Assembly: GCF_028769735.1 (NCBI RefSeq)
Contig: NC_088178.1
Location: 16,504,357 to 16,568,356, forward strand
Reading direction: 5' to 3'
DNA from: Zonotrichia leucophrys gambelii
Lineage: Eukaryota > Chordata > Aves > Passeriformes > Passerellidae
DNA: 64,000 nt
Below the pieces are notes generated by a model. It ran no database searches, had not been told where the DNA came from, and saw only the letters and a list, made by a program, of their open reading frames with translations. Position 1 is the first letter of the stretch, and each line of letters begins with the position of its first letter. Positions 32,101 to 45,800 of this stretch are shown piece by piece. The position numbers and the translations under genes are program-made.

Positions 32101-34555
32101 CACTGCTCTTGGAGTCTCTGAAATCTGCTTTTCAAAAGGGTACTCCAACTGCAAATACTTCCAGTGACCAGGAAGCAGATGGTGGACCCATTTTGGCAAT
32201 GAACACCTTCAGCTTTGTCCAGCCTGTTGTCTATCAACCTCCTCAGGTTTAGAATAGAAATGTTTTATTCTCCCATTGGTTTGTCTTCCTAAGATAAGTA
32301 GCTGTATTCTGGGCCTCTGGGGTGCCTTGGCTGGCCAGTTCAAAATAGGGTATGGGGGTAACAAAGGTCTGGATGACTGTAGTGGTGTCTAAGTCTGAGA
32401 GAGATCAGTCATTTGGCAGGCTGGAGATAAGACACACAGCTATTAGCTGCCTGATAGAGTTTCATGGGACTCTGATTTCAGTCCATTTTGATGTCAGGAA
32501 GGCAGACGCTTTCAACAAAAAGAGTGCTCATAGATTTTATTGGGGCATTCAAATGCTTCCAGTTCCCAGCTGTCATCAGCTCCACTTTAGTCATATAGTT
32601 GTCACTTTATCCCTCTGTCTGCAACAGGTCTTGAGAGAAGAAAGATACTGATTTGTTAAGCTTTAATGAAAAGGAGACTCATTCATGTTTGCAGACACTT
32701 TTAGCTTTACTCACACAAATGAATCCCACTGACGGAAAATAAAGTACATCTTTCCACAGGTACATCCAAAATTATTAAGAAACTATTATTTCAGATCCAT
32801 CTGAGGAGATCTTGTACGCTGTGAGGGATGGAATTCTGAAGTCAGACCAGAGCAGTTCAAATCCAGTCCCCAAGTGTGTACAGAAATGAAAGCCTGTGTA
32901 CTTAGGAAAGCACAACTTCTGCTGAGGCAGAGCTTATCTCTGGTGCTGTCAGCAAGGCTGGAAAAGGTTATTTTTCAGTCTTTCATGAGGAAATATTTAG
33001 CTGCATAATTTCATTATTCAACTATATCAGTGCCCAAACATTGCTACCTATGCACCAGCATCTTCACCAGGGATATCCTTCTGATAAATGCATTTTTTTT
33101 CCCAACTTAAGTTGGACTTTTTGCCTGTACAGTTATTTACAGTTCTTACATTATCAGCTTGGAAAAAAAGAAGTAATTGGCGAAATCTCAATCTGTTAAT
33201 GAAAAAAAACTTTTAAAAACATTTCTCTTTGTACCATCAGAAGAATACTGTTTTCTCTTTGCTAAAAGTTACACTGTTTAACTGGTCCTAAATATTTGCC
33301 TGTCTTCTGACAAGAAGCCTCTTCAAGTCTATGCAAGCTCTAGTCCCATTCTCTTAAAGTAGCTTTTACTTTTTGTAGAAGGCCAAATAAAAGGACTCAC
33401 ATTCAGCACTGTGTGCTTTGCAGCTCCTGAACAAAACAGGCTGAGCTGAAAACAAAAGCTCAGCTTTGACTCTTACTCCACTGGCTCAGGTTAGCTCCAG
33501 CCAGATCCTTAATGTTACTTTATCTGCAGGTTTGGGGTTTTTATGTGTGATCAATGCCAACATGTTGGACAAATACAGGATGCATAGGGATGTTAAAAAA
33601 ATCCAGCTGCCAACAAGAAAAAGTGCTTTGTAACCATAGTTTGGAATGGAAACAATTTTCTAAGATACAGATCAAACTGTGTTTATAGACTCAACTATTG
33701 GCAGCTTTTCACCAAGCTATTTCCTGTGTGCCTATTGCATAGAGAAATAATCTAAGTGCTTAAACTAACTTAAAAACCATACAGAACATGAAGGAAATGC
33801 TGTGTGAAGCAGCATGGAAAGCACAATGGTGTTGAATTTTCTTTTGTTTCCATAGCTAAAACTCATGGGAGAAGGCAGTAAGTACTGCACACCAAATGCC
33901 AGTACTCCAGTTCTTTACAGGATTTGGTCCTTATTCTGGCCAGTACTTACTTTCTACTAATATTTTTGTAGTTTTAATTGCTGAAATATCCAAATAACAA
34001 GCATTTTCAAAAATGCTTCCTAAATTAGACAAATTTGCTAAATGTTATATAGTTGCTTTAAGTGCAGCAATTTATTACTCCTTAGTAAAATAATTCAGAC
34101 AATCAAATGTACACATGAGCAGAAGGAATCTGATTTTCCATTAGAACAGGTGGAAAATCTGAAGGTCTGAAGATAAGAGTCAAGGTAGACATAAACTGGT
34201 TTGCTCAGTTTGAAATGGTTGTAGCAAAAGTTTCTTGCAGAAAAAGCCCAGAATTCAGCTGGTAGCTGTTTGGAATCTTTTTGGTGTTTTTCAGTGGGCC
34301 AGGTCTCCTCTCCCAGATTTCAAACTCACGCCCTTTGCTTCAGGCATGCATGTGCTGATGGCACATCTCACCTCCTGACAGCACCTGTAAGGTCAGGGCA
34401 CTCAGGCTGTGGTGCCCATGCAGAATTTTAATGGGGTTTTTGTTGCTGATGTTCTGCTTGGCTGGGCTTAATTCCTTTATCCCAGCCATGTCTCAGCTAC
34501 AGAACATGGCAGCTCCAGCAGAGGGAAGCTTTATGGTTAGGGGAGTAACTTAGGT

Positions 34556-34702
34556 CAGATGGAACCTCTGGGGTTGTCTGGCCAGCCCCAACACAGAGCA
34601 GGAGCCATGCAGGTGACTTTGGCCAGGGCCAGACAAGTTTTCAATGTCTCCAGGATAGAATTCCCACAGCTTTTCTGGGCAACCTGTTCTGGCTTCTAAT
34701 TA
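34556..34702 (-). mobile_element. CR1 LINE 3' fragment (old)
   Basis: On the + strand it follows the CR1 3' end plan: a GGAACCTCTGGGG block, a CCCCAACAC block, TCTCCAGGATAGA, and CTGGGCAACCTGTTCTGG. It is diverged and 5'-truncated, and points to the minus strand. Confidence 0.7.
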
Positions 34703-36564
34703 TGACATGCACAACAACAATATAAAATTTGTTTATACTTTCTTTTTCCTGTATCCTTACAGATCAGTTCTGGGAGGTACAGTAAAAGGCTTAGCTTTAC
34801 ATACTGATTCCAGCTAGAAATTTTTGTTGGGAAAGAAAACCACCTAAACAGGTAAGATCAATTCAGGTGATGGGGTGCTGGGCTTTTCCTTTACCTGGGC
34901 CCTTGTATAATGAAGAAAATATAATTGTGGATGAATTTCCTGGAGACAGATGCATGCTGGAGACAGACATGGACTGTACACAGCAAGTCAGAAAAGCTTT
35001 GCCAGTTTTGGCTTTGTGCATTTCTTGCACTCTGATTTGCCTGAGATGCAGTTCCAAGCCCAGTCCATGGGTGCTGCAATGCAGCTGCCAGAAGGAGCAG
35101 GGTCTGAGGCCACGGGGGCAGATCCATTGGGACTCACAGTTTCCCATCTGCACAGCAGTGAGTACTGGGATCATTCCAACCACCACCATTGCTTCTGGGA
35201 TTTTTCCCAACCAAAGGCATTCTGGAATGATTTCACATCTTGCTCTGAAATATGTACACAGTTATTTCACAATATGTGTATTTAAAGGAATGCAAATGGT
35301 TTCAAAAGACTGGATGGCAAAATAGCATTTCAAGTTGTTGTGCTGTGATATATGGTAACTACTGTGAGATTTATTTTAGATGAAGAGAAAACACAACTAC
35401 TCTGTAATGAGTTGTTTTTACTTTGTAGAAATACAGGTATTACTGGGTTACTACTGTTGGTGTCTCACATTTAAAGATTCAAAAATTTAATCTAATTTGG
35501 TTCTTCAGGGAGATTTAGTTTCAGATGAGCAAATTGTTAGACTTTCCTCAAAATTTAGTAAGAGAGGAAATCTATGAATATGTGCAATGCTCTTATGTGT
35601 CATGGTGCTTTCTCTAGAACCAAACAAGCACTTCCTTTGGTCCAGGACTTGAGCGCTGTGCTGGGCATGCAGAATGTATGGAATGTCTGGCTGCTCCTGG
35701 CTGCCTTCCACAGCGAGGTGACAGCCAACGGGTAGTAGATGGCAGTGGGTCCTGTGCTCTCACCCACCACAAGACAGGTGTACTGCAGATTGTTTGTAAA
35801 CTATGCACATAAAAAGCTGCAAAATATGGTCCTGAAGCTGTTAATTATGAAATTAAATGTAGGAGGTGTAGACTCAGGTACATATTAACCAACAAATCCA
35901 TCTCAGTACTTTATCTTGGTAAAAAATCAATGCCGTATTATCTCCTAAGATTGGTTTTGAAGGGCTGTGCATTTGCTAATGGAACCGATGCAGGATGTAG
36001 CTGAGCAGCACGTATACTAAAACTGGATTTTTGCCCACTCGAGCAGCCTGAGCACACTATTTGCCCTGTCCTAATGCTGTTTGTCTTCCACCGGTGTGGC
36101 ATTTGGGCTGGGCCAGTAACAGCTGCTGAGAGCGAGGCCAGCTCCATCCCCACACGCCAGGCCCTGCGATGAACCTGCCGGGAACTGAGACCTGCCACAC
36201 GCACAGCCTGAGCCCAGGGACAGAAATGGGTTTTCAGCCCAGGGACTTGTTCCTTTGGGGGCAGGGGGAGCCAACAATAAGTGAAAACACCTATTTAAAA
36301 TATGCTGCGATTCTTTTGGTCTTGGTCAAGAAACGCCACGCACATGGTGGCCGAAGGAGATGATGACACTTGGGGCCGCCGTGGGGAGCGGGTACCGATG
36401 GGGAGTCTGTGCCTGCACAGTGCCCGGGGCCAGGGGTACGGCACTCCCGGGCCCGTCTCGGCTCCGGGGGCTCGGCATTCCCCCCGGCGTACACAGCCCG
36501 CCCCTCAGCCAGCCCCCTTCCCCTGGGGCGACCCCGCGCGCAGGCGGAGCGCGGCGGGGCGGGG

Positions 36565-36574
36565 GCGCATGCGC
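36565..36574 (+). promoter_or_regulatory. SYDE2: NRF1-type palindrome GCGCATGCGC
   Basis: It matches the NRF1 core GCGCAYGCGC exactly and lies about 200 nt upstream of the SYDE2 ATG, near the likely transcription start. Confidence 0.55.
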
Positions 36575-36604
36575 GGCGCGGGCGCCCTCTCACCCCGCTG
36601 AGCT

Positions 36605-36745
36605 ATGCCAAGTATGTGCGCGGCGGAGCCGAGGCCGGGCGCGCGCGGCGGCGCCATGGGGCGGTCGGGGCCGGGGCTGCCGGCGGGGCGGCCACGGCGC
36701 TCGGGGGCTGCGCGCTCCCGCGGGCCGGGGGGCAGCGCCCGCTGA
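36605..36745 (+). CDS. upstream ORF in the SYDE2 leader (46 codons)
   Basis: ATG 36605 opens a 46-residue frame (MPSMCAAEPRPGARGGAMGR...) ending TGA 36743-36745, 25 nt before the SYDE2 ATG. Two further in-frame ATGs lie within it; the one at 36656 has a strong Kozak context (GCGCCATGG). If transcription starts upstream of 36605, this frame would be met before the main start and could reduce SYDE2 translation. The peptide resembles nothing I know, so its role would be regulatory. Translation is inferred. Confidence 0.4.
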   Translation: MPSMCAAEPRPGARGGAMGRSGPGLPAGRPRRSGAARSRGPGGSAR

Positions 36746-36770
36746 GCGCGGCGCGGAGGCAGCGCCAGGC

Positions 36771-36879
36771 ATGGCCGAACCGCTCCGCAGGACGCTCTCC
36801 AAGCTGCGGGGCAGAAGGTCCCAGCGAGGCGCGGCGGCGGGCGCCGGGCACCGCCACGGCGGGGTCTGCGCCCCGCAGG
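36771..36879 (+). CDS. SYDE2: SYDE2 coding exon 1
   Basis: 36 codons plus one base, donor GTAAGT at 36880. The start is chosen because [16 protein letters not shown] is the conserved family N-terminus and the context (GGCATGG) is strong. The frame stays open upstream to 36360, so an extended form cannot be ruled out. Confidence 0.85.
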
Positions 36880-39800
36880 GTAAGTGCTCGGCCGCGAGGC
36901 TCCGGCTGCCCGCCCGCGGCAGCTCCTGCTCCTCCACCTGCCGGCCGGCGCCGGGCGGGGGCTCCCGCGGCACCGGGATGCTCCGTGCCCGCTGCCCGGC
37001 GCCGGCGGGAGCTTGGGTCGCGGATGGCTCCTCGGCCGCGGCAGCGTGCCATCGCTACCTGCGCTGCTTCTGGGAGCGGGAATTCCGTGAAAGCGAGCGC
37101 TCCTGGCGCTCCGACCAGCGCTGGGTGCGCGTCCGTGCGCCTTGTCTTGGCTCCCACATCTGCTTGTCACTCCTCGGCTGCTGTTTGCCCGCTGGGCTTG
37201 GTTGGTTTGTTCGCTTTTTAAAGATGCACTCGGAATCTTACAGATCAATTTTCCGTTTTGTCGGTGTTCCATTTGAATATATAGTAGTTGTATCTTATAC
37301 TTTTGTTAGGAAATTTAGTGAAAGAGAACGTGTTTAAATATCTGCCAGAAGAACTGAGAGTTGTTTGATCCATATATGGAGAGGCTGGATAAAGCTGTTC
37401 CCTGCTTCCATGCAATCTGCAAAGCAAGGCATGGGATCGTGGTGAAGTATTTTCTGTGCCCACGGAGTTGGCATAAAGTCAGCTTTGACTGCAGTAAAGT
37501 TGAAACATTGTAGCTGTGATTTCTGAGCATACACGTGTTGGTACTATTATAGCTTAACTTGAAGTACTGATTTATTTAATTTTTCTGTCAATGGAGTGAA
37601 AGGTGAAGGAAATACCTGACTTTTTTTTTTTTTTTCTTGAACACCATATTGAAGCCTTTTGAAAAGGAACTGTTGTCATGTTTGGTATTTGTGTGGAGAC
37701 ACGATCTTTACTATATTAAATGTAATATTAAATAAGTATGTGAAAATGCTAATAGTAGACAGCATTCTTCTGAATGAAGCATTGCTCTAGAACAAAAAGT
37801 ATGTTCCTGACCTGTATGTCTCTCAGAGCTTTGTATTTATTTAAAATTGACTCACTCCTGTAACAGCTAACAACATTGAAAACTAGCTCTGTGATATTGA
37901 ACCACTGGTTGTGCAGATACTTGCATGTGAACCAGTTTGTTACTAAAATAAACACAGGCATAAGGGCTTTCAGGATCAGGGCCAAGTTCGAATAAAGGCA
38001 AAGCAGTGCTTGCAAATACTGCTAGCAATTGCAGAAACTGCAGCTGGGAGATGTAAGTGTATAATGTGGGTAAGTTTCAGTGGGCATTTCCAATCAGTGA
38101 CCTCTGGCAGCATGTGGCTGATGAGTTGGGATCGTCCTGAGTCCTGTGGAAGGTGGAGTGTCCCTGTGGGCAGCCTTGGCGGAGGAGGCTGGAGGCTCTG
38201 CATTGATGGCTCTGCACTAAGCTTTTGCAGATGGCTCGTTATGGAGATACCTGGGTGGATGTTGAAAACAAAGTTTTCTGCTGCTCGGGCTGAAGGGCAG
38301 CCTGAGGCTCGCACCAGATGTGTCCCTGGGTGTGTGTTTAGGCACACTGTGCTGCTCAGGAGCTGTTGTTTTGGGAACTGCAGCCTGCCCTAAGCAGTGC
38401 GGAAGGACCCGTGTTTGTGCAGCAGAGCAGGAAGTAGCAGATATTTTTGTTTGTGGAAATACAGCTCTCGGATGCTCCATCTATTTATGTCACCAGAGCA
38501 GGGACCAGCCTTGGAATGAAACAAGGACTTTGGGATATTTGTCGCTGGCAGGAAAATGCCTGCCTGATAAGTCCCTGACCCAAAGAGACTTCTTGGAAAC
38601 ATAGGCATAGCCCTGTGCCCATTGCAGATTAGTTTCCTATCCTTTTGGTTAGTTCTTACGTGAAATTGTAGTGTGACAGTGTGTAAGGAGGAACCATTAC
38701 AACAGCATGCTTCCATTTCCAGGCTGTGGGTGGGGGCAGGAGCATGATTGCTGCCAAATCACTGAAACTTTGACAAGACATCTGCATGCACATTTCCCTC
38801 AAATTCTGTTAGCTGCCTGACTTAGGCCCCAAGTGTAGCAAAGCACTTCAGTGGAGGAGTGCAGAGGCTTCAGAAGGAGCATGATTAATTTTGTTAATTC
38901 TTTGAAACAAGTTAATTCTTCTCATCACAAACAGTGATAATACTGCAGTTTAGCTGAACAAGCAAACTGTATGCTTTTGAAAAATCACCAAATGATGAAT
39001 CTTTCATCAAATAAAATGGTGGTGTTTCAGATCTTATCAAGGATCTCTTCTATCATTAAAGTACAAACCTAAAAAGAGGGTCAAAGGGAAGGTGCTCAAA
39101 TGAGTCTTTTTCATGTCTCCCTTTCTACAGCAAACTTGGCTGGATTTACGGAGCTGCTCCATGAGTCCTCCAGAAAGGTGCCCATATTTTAACATCCATT
39201 ATTGGTGTGAAAATAATTCTTTGCTAAGAATAATGTTCAAGCAGTAATGAATAGCTGCTTCCATCTCTAATATCCAGTTGCAGAATGCTTCATGTGAAAA
39301 GAGGTTGTCTGTTTATGTGAACCCAGGTATCCCCATTCAGCCTCAATGGCTCAATCTGTAAAAAGTGTGGGTTGTGCTGGTGTGCAGAGCAGCATGAGGG
39401 TTACCTGACCTGCTCCCTGATTTTGATTTAGATGTGTTTGCAGCTTTTCTTCCAGTCCTAGTGCAGGGGTCGCAGCTCCCTGATGTGCTGCAGCCAGGGG
39501 AGTGTGGCACTGCTGCTGAGTGGAGCTCGGCTGTGCTCTGGCAGGGGGCTCAAGTGTGAGCAGCACTTTTCATGGACGATTAAATGTTTGTTGCTTCAAT
39601 GAAACTCTCAAGTTTTGGGAACAGTCAGTGGAATTTGTTTACTTCTTGCTTGAAATTTTTGTTTTTTATAAACTTCTCTATATTTCTTCTTTCTCCTTCC
39701 TTATTTTCATGATGGTGTGGTTTGTTTTATTCCCCCCAAATCAGGGGATGCTTCTGTCTTAATTGTTGCATAAAGCTGGTAAGGACAGGAGGCTGGAGGT

Positions 39801-42800
39801 TCTGGTGTAGGACATATCATCACCTTTATACAGAAATCTAGAAATTAATATATGTGGGGATTTTGTAGCCATTTAAGCAGTACATTGGGACTGTTTCTTC
39901 ATTGGCATAAGTAAACTGGAGAAGTACTGTGTAGTAACTTTTCAGACCGATTGCACCTGAACTTGGCAGAAAAAAGCAGTTATTTCTGTGGAAGTATGCA
40001 TGACCTTTCAGCAGAGCTATCTCACTGCCATTTATCTAAATTACGTGGTGTTAAAAATACAGCCAAACATGCCTGGCTTTTTATTAGGTATGTGCACATT
40101 CTGCTTTGATGGGCTGAAATCTAATTTTGTGCTCATATCACCTTATCTTTTGTCCTTTTGGATGAGGTCTGATGCAAGTGTTATACGACAGCAAATGTGT
40201 TCATCTGTCAAAAGCCAAACGATATTCTAAACATTTGTCTTTCCCTCTCTTTTTGCCTTCAGATTTCATAGAAAATGTTTACATAGCTTCGAGAAGCAGG
40301 AAGGAGCCCGAGTGCCCCCAGGCCGGCGAGGTGCCCGAGCACAGGCCGCAGGTGAACAGCATCACCGTTTCCAAGAAACGCAGCTGGCTGCAGCAGAGCA
40401 CTCACCGGCGGCCCCCTCCTCCCCTGGAAGAAGAAGATGCCTGTCAGGAAGTGCCCGGGGCCGTTGTCCCGGTGCCCAGGTCTCCCGTGCCGCTGCCGGA
40501 GCCCGCCGTGCCCTGGGCTCCGTGCAGGCCGGCGCGGAGCTGCGCCCCGCCGGGCCCGGCCGCGCTGGGCAGCGCCGCCCCCGACTGCGGCGAGGACGGC
40601 GACGCGGATGATGAAGGAGAAATATGGTACAACCCCATCCCTGAAGACGATGAGCCCGACTTGCCCGGGGTGCACCCTTCTGCTGTGAATAGCCTTGTTG
40701 CTGCGGGCTCCCCGTCGGTTCGGTACAAAGCCCACGCCGGGGGTGACTCTGGGACCGCTGTGAGTCCCCATGAGGGAACCGCACGCCCCGCGGAGGGCGC
40801 GGGGGGCGGCCGAGCGGCACAGCCCGCTGAGGGCAGCCCGGCGGATGGCGCCCAGCCCGGGGAGCACACACAGCAGCCCCTGCCGAGGTTTGCCTGCAAG
40901 GCTCCCGCTGTGCCAGCAGCAGAGGACAATCCTGCCTTCAAGTGTCCTTCCACAGGTAAGACTGCCCAGGAACATAGGTGTTCCTTGGTTATGTCTCTTT
41001 TCTCTTTCTCCGCCTCTTACGTTATCAAGTAAACTTTTGGTGGAAGTGCATGTCGAGTGCATTGAAAGTGACTGAGGTTGTGAGGCTGATGCCTGCTAAG
41101 TGCAGATGTGCACAGTTGTTTCACAGTCAGTTTGTTCATGGCATCTCCAGGTGCGCTTGCCCTGGGTTCTCTCTGGCCCCCACCTCACTGAAAACAAAGG
41201 TTTTACAAAATGAGCCTGGTAATGTGAGGACACACTGTGTTTCCTTTGTCAGCTGGTGTCTAGCCCTGGCCTTGGATTCCTGCCTCAAAGCTACTTAATG
41301 TCTGCAGAAGTTTCTTTAACTTGCTGTCTGGGACTTTTTTAATAAAGACCTTTTGGTAGACCATGTAAATGCTATTCATCACGTCCCTTTCTGTAATTAC
41401 TGTCTTGTTGACTGTCTCAGGCTAATCTAATAGACTGCAGAAGAGTGGTTTTCACTTTCAGAAGGCAGCCTCTTTGTTCCTTGTTATCTTTGGCTGAGTG
41501 TTTGATAGTCTCGTTTCCATAATTCCATTAGTGTGTGAATTCAGCATCATATTAAGGATTTTTCCCAGTCTGTTAAAGAACCCCAAACAAATATAAAACC
41601 ACACCAAACAAAAGTAAGTAGAAAAAACTCTCCCAACCCTTTCCAAAAAGGTATTACTTTTAATTATTTACGTGCCTCATATTATCTCAACCTTAACTCT
41701 AGTGTCCTATTCAAAGTTAGAAACAGCATAAAGTTCAGGAGACAGGGAATGCCAGGTTTCTTTCTTTGGAGAAAGGCTACACTTTACACTGACATTTAAG
41801 AGCCTGTCATTCTGCCTGGTTCCTCAGAAAGGACCTGAAACATTGGTGTGGGAGCCCAGGTGTGCATTGCCTTCTGGAGGAACAACTTTTTGGGTTGTCC
41901 CCATCCTGGCAGTCTCTGGCCCCATGTCCCTCTGTACTGGGAGCTGCTGTGCCTGGATTCCTGGTGTAGAGATATTCCTTCTGGGAACAGGGTTTGTTTT
42001 CAAAGCACCACAGCAACTGCTGTTAACAGCAGAAGAAAAAACTCTTGGTCTTCTGGGGGCTCACATTTTGTTCTTTTCATGGAAATGCTGCAGATACAGG
42101 CATATTTTTAGTTGCAAAGTGTGTTAAAGTTTTTGGGCATTTACGACAAATACTCACTTTATAGCTGTTTTAAATACCTAGACCAGTTTTATTTGCTTGC
42201 AAGACAGATGAGATAATATGTTCTTTGGTAGATTTTTGTTGTTGTTGGGGCTCTAGATGCTTTGCAGAGGTCACTAAGTGTGGTTATTTAGGAAAGCTGT
42301 GTGTGTCCTGCAAACTGCTTGACCTCCACTTAGTTGGTTAATCTCTCCATACGTGGGTGACTATTTCTTTTTTTAAAGAAGTTAGTCCCTGTTGTAAGAA
42401 GAAAAATGTCAAACTTGTTTTCATACTGCATTTATTTCTGAAAGCAAAGTTGTTGATTTAAAAGTGTCCTGAACCTGGGAGGAAGTTACGAATTTCACCT
42501 GATAGTTTGTTATGCATTTAGTTAATTAAGGTGCTTCAAATGCAGCTCTCCTTCTCCATGTGTTGGGTGGTGATCACATTGAATAGATTAATTGATGATG
42601 AAGTGGATCCCTGCTGCTTGGTAATTGGCTTTATTATGGAGAAGTGGCTTAGTTCTTTTTAATCCAGTTAAAGTATCTACAGTTATTTTCAGTCAAATTT
42701 AAAATGACAGCTCATCCATATAAAATTACTACATGAAAGGCACCATGGCCAATTTCACTTTATTTGTGATAGGACCTTGTTTGAATTATAGAGCTGGTAT

Positions 42801-45800
42801 GAAATGGATGTCTCTGTTTGTAGAGAGCTGGTACATTAAGCAGTAACTCCTGTCAAATAAGAAATTAAACCTTTGGGGAAAAGTCTGCCTACCTTTCTTA
42901 TTGATGTCATATGTAATATGTCAGTACTGGTTAGCATTGGAGCCTAAATGTTAGATTTCTGGAAGCACAGACAGAAAAAAGTGGGGCAGTATAAAATCCA
43001 AGAAAATAAATATATTTGTTTATTTTGTCATTTGGTATTTTGCTCTTTGGACAATGGAAACAATTTTAACTTTAAAATTTTTGCCTTACTTGGATTTCCA
43101 AATTGTAGAGTGAAAATAGTCATGCCTTTTTTTTCGTTTTGCTTGCTTTTTTGAGTCTTTATTAGACAGAAGATTTCTTTATGAAAAGAATAAATGATAG
43201 AATTCTGTTATTGTGGGTCTTTCCAGACAGAGCACCAAACAGGTATTTCCTGTAACTGGAAATACTGTTTCCAGTACAATGGATCATAGTTGTAGAGGTG
43301 CTAATTTGTCCCATAGTCTTCATTTACGCTGCTAGCTCCTGGTATTAATCTGGTTACTTTCTACAGTAAATGCCATTTATGTTAATAGGATTTGTCAGGT
43401 AATTCCTTAGTGAATAATTCTAGCCTTGTTGGCTTTAAAAAAGAAACTGACTAGAAATAAGGGGCCCTTATAGCAGAGCTTGGAAAAAAAATAATGTATT
43501 TTCTTTATAACATGCATTCAAAAGATAGGAGTAAGAAGGTAACTTGGTTCCAAGTTAATAATGTAGAAATAGCCCAGCTTAGGCTCCTAGGTTTGTGGGA
43601 GAAGAATTTAAGTGGAAAGAACCCTGGAGGCTGTTTTTAATTGTGTGTCTCTTTGCACAGACTAAATGGTTATGATTGAAAAATAGAATTTTTTTTTTTG
43701 TTACAAATGCAAGATGAGAATTTTTTTCACAGTAAAATGTTGAAGTAAATTTTTTTAATAACTCTTTAGGACGGAGCTCTTAACTGTGTGTTTTTATTGC
43801 TGTGTGTATCACCTGCAAATTATTAAAGAAAAGCATCCCTTTGTAATGTTGGCTTCTGAGACAGATTTATACCACAGAGCTCTGAATAGTGCCTTCTGTT
43901 TTTTACAATATTTACAATATTTTTGCTTTTGTGGAGGATAACTGTTGGTATTAGAGCCTACCTAAGGAGTGGAATCATCTCGTGTGTCTGTATCTGAGAG
44001 ACATCCTGGTAGGACTGGTGCATTGAAGGTTGCCAGGATCTGGATTGTGCTTTTGCTACTAAAAATGTACTTGAGTTAGTTGTCTGGGTGGAAAATCCTG
44101 GTAAGAGTCACTGTAAACAATTTCTTTCCAATGTTATGGCAAGTGAAGATGGATCCCATATTCCCACTTAACCCTGATATGTGCCGAATGGAACTTGGCT
44201 TAATTCCTATTAAAACTACAGGGCTCTTTCTCCACTTAGGCTGTGACCATTATCCTGGTTTCCAAATACATCTTTTGGGGCCAGTGTATGCGAATATTTT
44301 GCATGCTTACATGTTGCAGGCAAGCTTCCAGCAATATACATAGAGTGTACTGGGCAGCAAATGCAATCTACATCTTTCCTTCCACATGTTACAAATACTA
44401 TTTTTGAAATGTAATGCTTATTTCCTAGATGGAAGATGCTTCGTGGTTTACCTGTTTTTCAAGTGCAAGGAGCTTTGGTTTCACAAGACAGAAGTGCATT
44501 GATGTGAAATACTTGCACAGTGTGTGAGATACCAGAATGGTTAGGGATTTGGCAGAAAGATCCCTCTGCTCCCTCTTTCTCCTGCAGAGGTGAAGCCAGT
44601 TTTTAGATGGATTTTTGGGGAGTTTGTGCACATGCGTTTGGAGGTCAGGGGCTTATTTATGCATTTGTCTTGGCTTCATGGGGTGACAATGCCATAAAGA
44701 CCTGCTGGTGAGAGAAACAGCAGGATGTAACACTGTGGAGTGGGAGCAGTTCTGTCAAACAGTTATTGCCTTTTGCAGTTTCTCATTTGTCCTGAGTAAG
44801 TGTTTATATCTTCCGGTGGGGAAGATAGGGGCAGAGCTGCTTTTCATGCCATGAGAGACCCAGTGAGGAGAGGAAATGTTCATGAGAGCAGCCTGAGCAG
44901 GCAGTGCCTGGCATTGCTGTCGTGCTCCAGCCTTGGAGTGCCTTGGTGCAGCTCCAGCGTCTGAGCAGAGCTGCCTGTGGTTCCTGTGCGGGGTCACTGA
45001 TGTTTAGAGTATCTGCAGCAAACTCATGCTGCTTTGGAGATACTGAACTCTTTAAATCTGGTCAGTAAAGTGCTGTTGCACGTGCTTGCTCCTGTCTGCA
45101 GTGAGACACCCCATGGTGGATGCTCTGAGGATCAGAGCAGGCACTGGTCACCCCCTTCACCTCTCGTGCCTGAGCCTTGGAGGGGCTATGCTGTAACCAC
45201 CTCCCATTTCAATTTTAAGCAATGTATTTTCTGTCTTTTGCTGCTATAAAAGTGATCCCTGAGTTGATGAGTTCATCACAACTTTATTAGTATCAGTGTG
45301 TATAGTAACCAAAGAAAACAAACTATCTTTACAAAATTCTGAGATTTTTTTAAACCATTTTAATAATTTCTCCATTCCTTTACTCTGAAGCAGTATGTGA
45401 GATAGGGACTGCACTGGTCAAAGTAGTAATTTATATAGAGGTAAAAAAGACTTTTATTTACCTGTTAAATGCAGAGATTCTTCTATTCAGTTAGATAAGT
45501 AATTAAGATTTTACATACAAATAATTGCTTTCTAACACAGTTTTTTAAAGTGCTTTTTAGTTTTTTAATTTTCTTTTGCACAGTTGCTGATGTAGATAGA
45601 GGTGAGGCTTACCTTACATCTTAATTACTTCAATTTGATATATCACGAGTTGTTCTCTCAATGCCATTTACAGTTCTGCTCTGAAGTTTTATAGCAGAAC
45701 AGGTCTAGAACTGTGCCTGCACCTGAGAAACTTAACAGCCTTTGACATCAGTTGAGCAGATGTGCAGTGTGTCAGCTGAGGATCCACATCAGTATCTCTT

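Larger units (their letters stand above)
20891..36400. other. gene-poor intergenic region between C1orf52 and SYDE2
   Basis: I find no supportable coding gene. Frames over 100 codons at 25661-26017, 31753-32252 and 34863-35325 overlap one another on opposite strands, have no homologue I recognise and show no exon-like splice sites in phase. The region contains one CR1 tail (34556-34702) and one striking foldback (29116-29197). Enhancers or lncRNAs may exist but cannot be shown from sequence alone. Confidence 0.6.
36400..37145 (+). promoter_or_regulatory. SYDE2: SYDE2 CpG island and promoter
   Basis: A CpG-dense block surrounds the SYDE2 start codon, with GGGCGG boxes and an NRF1-type palindrome at 36565. 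There is no TATA box. Long overlapping frames on both strands reflect the base composition. Confidence 0.85.

Noticed and set aside
33102..33115. 14-bp perfect palindrome CCAACTTAAGTTGG
   Set aside because: A palindrome this short is expected by chance in 64 kb, and no partner structure surrounds it.
36360..37337. 325-codon frame through the SYDE2 start
   Set aside because: It includes exon 1 in frame but runs through the donor at 36880 into the intron; upstream residues are low-complexity island sequence.
43228..43278. Alternative small hairpins around TATTTCC/GGAAATA in SYDE2 intron 2
   Set aside because: Arms of only 8 to 10 bp with competing pairings; not distinguishable from chance.
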